From: Streptomyces sp. SolWspMP-5a-2
GTDB taxonomy: Bacteria; Actinomycetota; Actinomycetes; Streptomycetales; Streptomycetaceae
Direction: 5' to 3'
Assembly (NCBI RefSeq): GCF_900091845.1
Contig: NZ_FMCI01000330.1
Coordinates: 1 to 35,179 of the forward strand
DNA length: 35,179 nt
In this document: piece after piece, positions 30,665-35,179 of the stretch
Layout: every line of letters begins with the position of its first letter
Position numbering within the stretch: position 1 is the first letter of the stretch
The notes under the pieces: model-generated
The model's database searches: none
Told to the model about the DNA's origin: nothing
Seen by the model: only the letters and a program-made list of their open reading frames with translations
Position numbers and translations under genes: made by a program

Positions 30665-32106
30665 TGTCTGAGTCCGCCACACCGGCGACCCCGGTGACCT
30701 TCCCCTCCGCCTTCCTCTGGGGCTCCGCGACCTCCGCCTACCAGATCGAGGGGGCGGTGCGGGAGGGCGGCCGTACGCCCTCCATCTGGGACACCTTCAG
30801 CCACACCCCCGGCAAGACGCTGGGCGGCGAGCACGGTGACATCGCTGTCGACCACTACCACCGCTTCCGCGACGACGTCGCGCTGATGGCCGACCTCGGC
30901 CTGACCTCCTACCGGTTCTCGGTCTCCTGGCCGCGGGTGCAGCCCACCGGGCGGGGTCCGGCGGTCCAGGTGGGCCTGGACTTCTACCGGCGGCTGGTGG
31001 ACGAGCTGCTCGCGCACGGCATCAAGCCCGCGGTCACCCTCTACCACTGGGACCTGCCGCAGGAGCTGGAGGACGCGGGCGGCTGGCCCGCGCGCGACAC
31101 CGCCTTCCGGTTCGCCGAGTACGCGCAGATCGTCGGCGAGGCGCTGGGCGACCGGGTGGAGCAGTGGATCACCGTCAACGAGCCCTGGTGCGCGGCCTTC
31201 CTCGGCTACGGCTCCGGCGTGCACGCGCCCGGCCGCACCGACCCGGAGGCGTCCCTGCGGGCCGCCCACCACCTCAACCTGGCGCACGGCCTGGGCACCA
31301 CCGCCCTGCGCTCGGTGATGCCCGCCCGCAACTCGATCGCCATCAGCCTCAACTCGTCGGTCGTCAGGCCCGTTTCGCAGAGCCCGGCGGACCTCGCCGC
31401 CGCGCAGCGGATCGACGACCTGGCCAACGGCGTCTTCCACGGCCCGATCCTGCACGGCGCGTACCCGCAGACACTGCTCGCCGCCACGTCGTCCGTCACC
31501 GACTGGTCGTACGTCCTGGACGGCGATCTCGGCCTGATCCACCAGCCGTTGGACGCGCTGGGCCTCAACTACTACACCCCGGCGCTGGTCTCGGCCGCCG
31601 ACGAGGGGCGCACCGGTGCCCGCGCCGACGGACACGGCGCCAGCGAGCACTCCCCGTGGCCCGCCGCGGACGACGTCGAGTTCCACCAGACGCCGGGCGA
31701 GCGCACCGAGATGGGCTGGACGATCGACCCGACCGGCCTGCACGAGCTGATCATGCGCTACAGCCGGGAGGCGCCCGGACTGCCGCTGTACGTCACGGAG
31801 AACGGCGCGGCCTACGACGACAAGCCCGACGCCGACGGCCGGGTCCACGACCCGGAGCGGATCGCCTATCTGCACGGCCACCTCGCGGCGGTGCGGCAGG
31901 CCATCGCGGACGGCGCGGACGTGCGCGGCTACTACCTGTGGTCCCTGATGGACAACTTCGAGTGGGCGTACGGGTACGGGAAGCGGTTCGGCGCGGTGTA
32001 CGTCGACTACGCGACGCTGGCCCGCACCCCGAAGTCGAGCGCGCTCTGGTACGGCGAGGCGGCCCGCACCGGGACGCTGCCGGAGGTGCCGGCGCCGGGA
32101 CGGTGA
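30664..32106 (+). CDS. bglC: Beta-glucosidase, GH1, intracellular cellobiase
   Basis: 480 aa, no signal peptide, so it acts on imported cellobiose in the cytoplasm. GH1 family signatures: FLWGSATSAYQIEGAVREGG near the N-terminus, the acid/base Glu173 in TVNEPW, the nucleophile Glu379 in VTENGAAY, and YYLWSLMDNFEWAYGYGKRFG near the end. ATG 30664 is set by the GGAG inside the CebR box, 7 nt away. In S. scabies BglC links CebR control to cellobiose turnover; the same logic is expected here. The gene ends at a very strong hairpin, converging on a chitinase. Confidence 0.95.
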   Translation: MSESATPATPVTFPSAFLWGSATSAYQIEGAVREGGRTPSIWDTFSHTPGKTLGGEHGDIAVDHYHRFRDDVALMADLGLTSYRFSVSWPRVQPTGRGPAVQVGLDFYRRLVDELLAHGIKPAVTLYHWDLPQELEDAGGWPARDTAFRFAEYAQIVGEALGDRVEQWITVNEPWCAAFLGYGSGVHAPGRTDPEASLRAAHHLNLAHGLGTTALRSVMPARNSIAISLNSSVVRPVSQSPADLAAAQRIDDLANGVFHGPILHGAYPQTLLAATSSVTDWSYVLDGDLGLIHQPLDALGLNYYTPALVSAADEGRTGARADGHGASEHSPWPAADDVEFHQTPGERTEMGWTIDPTGLHELIMRYSREAPGLPLYVTENGAAYDDKPDADGRVHDPERIAYLHGHLAAVRQAIADGADVRGYYLWSLMDNFEWAYGYGKRFGAVYVDYATLARTPKSSALWYGEAARTGTLPEVPAPGR

Positions 32107-32128
32107 CGACGCCGTCCCACCGGACCGG

Positions 32129-32167
32129 ACGGGGCGCGGCGCCCGTGGGGGGGGCGCCGCGCCCCGT
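32129..32167 (+). terminator. bglC terminator
   Basis: A perfect 16-bp stem ACGGGGCGCGGCGCCC / GGGCGCCGCGCCCCGT with a 7-nt loop. An outer GTCCCAC (32114-32120) and GTGGGAC (32172-32178) pair could extend the structure. Confidence 0.88.
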
Positions 32168-32186
32168 TCCCGTGGGACGACATGCC

Positions 32187-32232
32187 GCGGCGCCCCGGCC
32201 GGATGGGGGGTTGGTGCCGGCCGGGGCGCCGC
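32187..32232 (-). terminator. Chitinase gene terminator
   Basis: A perfect 16-bp stem GCGGCGCCCCGGCCGG / CCGGCCGGGGCGCCGC with a 14-nt loop, 20 bp beyond the chitinase stop. With the preceding hairpin it insulates the two convergent genes. Confidence 0.85.
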
Positions 32233-32252
32233 CGCCCCCGTTGGTCGGTGGA

Positions 32253-33731
32253 TCAGCCGACGGCCTTGAACGCCTTCGAGAACGCGAACGGGTCCTGGGC
32301 GATCGAGCTGCACGTCGCGTCGGCCACGTCCTTGGCGCCGCCCGCGCACTGCTTGTCGCGGGTCGCCGACCACATCGACAGCCAGCCGAGCCCCTTGGAC
32401 TTGGCGAACTCCACGAGCTGGGCCGCGTCGTCGACCTTGAAGATCTCGGACGCGACGTCGTTGACGCCGAGCATCGGGGTCACCGCGACCGCCTGCCAGG
32501 CCGCGCTGTCGGAGAGCCCGAGGACGCTCTTGACCTGTGCCTGGGTCGCGGTGGCCGCCTGGACGGCGTAGTCGCCCATGTCGCCGCTGTAGGCGGGGCC
32601 GTAGTCCATCGCCATGATGTTGACGGTGTCGATCCGCACGCCGTTGGACTTGGCGTTCGCCAGCAGGCTGACGCCGTCCTGGGTGAGGCCCTCGGGCATC
32701 ACCGGGAGGGTGTAGGAGACGTTCAGGTCGGGGTGCTGGGCCTGGAGCGCGGCGATGGCCTGGGCGCGGCGGGTGTTGGCCTGGGTGTCGGGCAGCGCCC
32801 CGCCCTCGACGTCGAAGTCGACCTTGGTGAGGTTGTAGGCGTCGACGGCCTTGCCATAGGCCGCGGCCAGCGCGTCCGCCGAGGAGCAGGTGGTCGCCAG
32901 CTCGGAGCCGGAGGCGCCGCCGAAGGAGACCCGGACGTCGCCGCCCTTGGCGCGCAGGGCGCCGATCTGGGAGGCCACGCCGTCACTGCCGAGGTCGGTG
33001 ACACCGCCCCACTTCGGGGTGCAGCCGCCGCCGTCGGTGACGAAGGCGAGGTTGTAGTCCTTGACGCCGGTCGCGTCGGCGCTCGCGAGCAGGTCGAAGG
33101 CCGGGTAGAGCGAGGTGTCGACGTAGGGGGCGAAGCCGCCCGCCGCGGTGGTGCCGGTGCCGGCGTCCTTGGTGGGCGCGGCCGTGGTGGGGGCGGCCGT
33201 GGTGGGGGTGCCGGTGGGCGCGTCGGTGGGGGTCGACGGGCGGGTGGCGGTGGCCGTCGGGGACGGGGCGTCGGTGGGACGGCCGCTCGGCTCCGGGGTC
33301 GGGCCGCTGTCGGCGGAGCAGCGGGTGTCGTCGACGAGGCAGCCGGTGGGGTCGGCGGTGCCGTTGACGACGAACCCGACGGTGACCGACACGCCGGGCG
33401 CCAGGCCCTCGGTGTCCCACTTGGCGGCCTTCACCGTGACGTGCCGCCCGCTGACGCTGGACTCGGCGTTCCACAGCGAGCTGAGCCGGGAGCCGTCCGG
33501 CAGGTCGAACTCCAGCGTCCAGTCCTTCTCGGTGGCGCCGGTGTTGTTGGTGACGACGTACTGGCCGGTGTACCCCGTCGACCAGTCGCTGGTCCTGGTG
33601 TACGCGGCGCCGACGCCCGCCGCCTGCGCGGTGCCGGTGAACAGGAGCGCGCCACCGCCGACCACGGCCGCCGCGACGACGCCGCCGATCGCCTTGTTCC
33701 TGCCACTGACCTTGCGGCGGTGGGTCCTCAT
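32253..33731 (-). CDS. Secreted chitinase, CBM2-linker-GH18
   Basis: 492 aa. A basic N-terminus and hydrophobic stretch AIGGVVAAAVVGGGALLFTG end at AQA-AG (about residue 38), a Sec-type signal peptide. A family 2 carbohydrate-binding module (about 38-138) follows, containing WSTGYTGQYVVTNNTG and DWTLEFDLP, with paired Cys131/Cys138. A Thr/Pro-rich linker runs about 142-197. The GH18 barrel (about 198-492) carries the catalytic DxDxE as Asp305, Asp307, Glu309 in KVDFDVEGG and MAMDYG (Asp376, Tyr377). The outer Asp of the full DxxDxDxE pattern is Thr302. It likely cleaves crystalline chitin outside the cell. No DasR box or classical chitinase direct repeat was seen upstream. Confidence 0.92.
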   Translation of the reverse strand: MRTHRRKVSGRNKAIGGVVAAAVVGGGALLFTGTAQAAGVGAAYTRTSDWSTGYTGQYVVTNNTGATEKDWTLEFDLPDGSRLSSLWNAESSVSGRHVTVKAAKWDTEGLAPGVSVTVGFVVNGTADPTGCLVDDTRCSADSGPTPEPSGRPTDAPSPTATATRPSTPTDAPTGTPTTAAPTTAAPTKDAGTGTTAAGGFAPYVDTSLYPAFDLLASADATGVKDYNLAFVTDGGGCTPKWGGVTDLGSDGVASQIGALRAKGGDVRVSFGGASGSELATTCSSADALAAAYGKAVDAYNLTKVDFDVEGGALPDTQANTRRAQAIAALQAQHPDLNVSYTLPVMPEGLTQDGVSLLANAKSNGVRIDTVNIMAMDYGPAYSGDMGDYAVQAATATQAQVKSVLGLSDSAAWQAVAVTPMLGVNDVASEIFKVDDAAQLVEFAKSKGLGWLSMWSATRDKQCAGGAKDVADATCSSIAQDPFAFSKAFKAVG

Positions 33732-34073
33732 ACGCGTGCCTGCCTTCGCTGTTCACGGGGTGGGGGTGCGACAGCACGCTAGCGAGGGGCAATCGGGCAA
33801 AGCGGTTGATGCGGACGCCGGTTGAGGTTCTTAGGGTGCGCTTAAGGATGGGATCGGGGGCGGTTAAAGATCCGGCGCGCGGCGGGGTTCGGGGGCCCCG
33901 GGGCTGCGTCCCCGGGGGGCGTTTGGGGGTGGGGCCGGGGCTGCGTCCCCGGGGGCGTGCGGGGAGGGTGGGGCGCATCCGTGATCCCGTCCCGGTGTCC
34001 CGCCCTGCGCCCCGTGCGGCCGTGTTCCCGTGTGCCCCCCGCGCCCCCGTGTCGCCCTGCCGTGTTGCCCCGG
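33732..34073. other. Intergenic region between chitinase and histidine kinase
   Basis: 342 bp without a gene. The half nearest the chitinase is less GC-rich (around 33780-33870, with CTTAAGG and GGTTAAAG) and likely holds its promoter. The other half is extremely G-rich with a repeated hairpin unit (listed separately) and poly-C tracts reading leftward. Confidence 0.5.
33899..33958. repeat. Direct repeat of a GC hairpin unit
   Basis: CGGGGCTGCGTCCCCGGGGG occurs at 33899-33918 and again at 33936-33955, each followed by (g)CGT. The period is 37 bp. Each copy folds as CGGGG-CTGCGT-CCCCG. It may act as a terminator for the leftward kinase gene or be a small Streptomyces intergenic repeat. Confidence 0.75.
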
Positions 34074-35179
34074 TCAGCGGAGCGCCAACCCGCGGCGTCT
34101 GCGGACCGAGCCTCGGTGGCCGCGGCGTTCCGGTTCGCGGCCGTCGAGCTGGATCCAGACGCGCACCTCGGTGCCGCCGAGCACCGACGAGCCGATCCTG
34201 ACGTCCCCGCCGGTCGCCTCGGCGAGCCTGCGCACGATGTCGAGGCCGAGGCCGGTGGAGCCGTCGCTGCCGGAGCCGCGGCCCCGGGCCATCGCCGCCC
34301 GCGGGTCGGATATCCCGGGGCCCGCGTCCGAGACGAGGACGATCACCGCGTCCTCGCCGTTGTGCACGTCGACGGCGAAGGCGGTGCCCTCGGGGGTGTG
34401 CCGGAAGACGTTGCCGAGCAGGGCGTCGAGCCCGGCCGCGAGGTCGGCGCGGGCCACCGGTATCCGCACCGGCCGGTCCGCGCCCGCCACGCGCCACTTG
34501 CGGCCCTCGTCCTCGGCGAGCGCCGACCAGAACGACATCCGTTCCCGCACCACCTCCGCGGCGTCGCACCCGGCGCCGGGACCGGCCGCCGCCGTCTTCG
34601 GCTTGGCCTCCCGGGCGGTGCGGATGATCGTGTCGACCTCACGCTCCAACTGGGCGACCGCGGCCCTGGTCTGGTCGGCGGCCGGGCCCTCGCCGAGCGA
34701 GGCGGCGTTGAGCCGCAGCACGGTCAGCGGGGTGCGCAGCCGGTGCGACAGGTCGGCCGCCAGTTCCCGTTCGTTGGCGAGGAGTTGGACGACCTGGTCG
34801 GCCATCGAGTTGAACGCGACGGCGGCCAGGCGCAGTTCGGTGGGCCCCTCCTCCGGGACCCGGGCGCCGAGCTTGCCCTCGCCGAGTTCGTGCGCGCCCT
34901 CGACCAGCCGCTGGGCGGGCTGCACCATCCGCACCCCGAGCCGGTCGGCGACCGCGACCGAGCCGACGATCAGGGCGGCCCCGACCCCGGCCAGCACCGC
35001 CCACGCCGTCCCGACGCCGTTGCTGACCTCGGACTCGGGGACGTACACCTCGACGACGGCGATCGCGCCGGAGCTGAGGGCGACCGGCTGGAGCAGGGTG
35101 GAGCCGCCGTCGACCTCGCTGGTGGAGGCGCGGCCGAGCTTGCGCACCGTCTCGATGTCGGCGACGGCGGCCCGGCGGC
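34074..35179 (-). CDS. Sensor histidine kinase, C-terminal part (N-terminus outside window)
   Basis: At least 368 residues are visible; the frame is open to the right edge, so the start is missing. From the visible N-terminal side: the end of an extracellular region (LLQPVALSSGAIAVVEVYVPE); a membrane segment AWAVLAGVGAALIVGSVAVA; a HAMP-like linker (VRMVQPAQRLVEGAHELGEGKL); then HisKA with the phospho-acceptor His in DLSHRLRTPL (codon 34743-34745). An HATPase domain follows with N box LLGNVFRHTPEG, G1 VSDAGPGISDP and G2 GSTGLGLDIVRRLAEATGGDV. It is a membrane sensor for a two-component system; its response regulator is not in the window. The tail after the ATPase is short and Arg-rich. Confidence 0.92.
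   Translation of the reverse strand, partial: RRAAVADIETVRKLGRASTSEVDGGSTLLQPVALSSGAIAVVEVYVPESEVSNGVGTAWAVLAGVGAALIVGSVAVADRLGVRMVQPAQRLVEGAHELGEGKLGARVPEEGPTELRLAAVAFNSMADQVVQLLANERELAADLSHRLRTPLTVLRLNAASLGEGPAADQTRAAVAQLEREVDTIIRTAREAKPKTAAAGPGAGCDAAEVVRERMSFWSALAEDEGRKWRVAGADRPVRIPVARADLAAGLDALLGNVFRHTPEGTAFAVDVHNGEDAVIVLVSDAGPGISDPRAAMARGRGSGSDGSTGLGLDIVRRLAEATGGDVRIGSSVLGGTEVRVWIQLDGREPERRGHRGSVRRRRGLALR

Noticed and set aside
33732..33900. DasR operator or classical chitinase direct repeats upstream of the chitinase
   Set aside because: No sequence close to the TGGTCTAGACCA-type palindrome or a 12-bp direct repeat was found.
1..35179. CRISPR array, IS element, prophage or defence cluster
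   Set aside because: No regularly spaced repeats, transposase, integrase or phage structural genes were recognised; all larger frames belong to housekeeping, regulatory or metabolic families.

Overview
The window looks like a chromosomal segment of a Streptomyces. Base composition is very GC-rich with strong G/C bias at third codon positions, many starts are GTG or TTG, and gene content and order match the S. coelicolor region around SCO2773-SCO2800 as I remember it (leucine catabolism, desferrioxamine desEABCD, a glmS paralogue, adpA, ornA, the cellobiose ceb locus, a chitinase). No IS element, integrase, CRISPR array or rRNA was seen. There is one tRNA gene (tRNA-His).

Layout: (1) 1-9663, acyl-CoA and branched-chain catabolism. 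A PucR-type regulator tail and a predicted phosphatase-like protein are followed by a leftward acyl-CoA dehydrogenase/thioesterase II pair and a TetR regulator. Divergent from these is a rightward operon accD1-accA1-hmgL-acdH: methylcrotonyl-CoA carboxylase, HMG-CoA lyase and an acyl-CoA dehydrogenase, i.e. the leucine/isovalerate route to acetyl-CoA and acetoacetate. Two similar palindromes lie between tetR and accD1, and a different one sits in the leftward dehydrogenase promoter. (2) 9664-16142, desferrioxamine: desE (ferrioxamine-binding lipoprotein) and desABCD (lysine decarboxylase, cadaverine N-monooxygenase, acyltransferase, NIS synthetase). Each unit has its own iron box; the desA box lies in a perfect 31-bp palindrome. 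(3) 16204-21796: a DUF4429/SHOCT-type protein, a Tat-exported purple-acid-phosphatase-like enzyme with a candidate PHO box, an 85-aa protein of unknown function just ahead of glmS, and a universal stress protein. (4) 22100-25657: a small membrane protein, adpA with its in-frame TTA (bldA-dependent) codon, oligoribonuclease ornA, tRNA-His and a small membrane protein. (5) 25850-33731: cebR, cebEFG and bglC for cellobiose/cello-oligosaccharide uptake and hydrolysis, with two CebR boxes, then a convergent secreted CBM2-GH18 chitinase. (6) 34074-end: a truncated sensor histidine kinase.

Most of the window is recognisable, conserved Streptomyces biology; I see no clearly new multi-gene system. The best leads are small: the 85-aa protein paired with glmS, the bglC operator that covers its Shine-Dalgarno and start codon, two unlike operators flanking the TetR gene, the candidate PHO box, and the lone DUF4429-SHOCT protein. 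All functions are read from sequence and remembered family knowledge; no database search was run.
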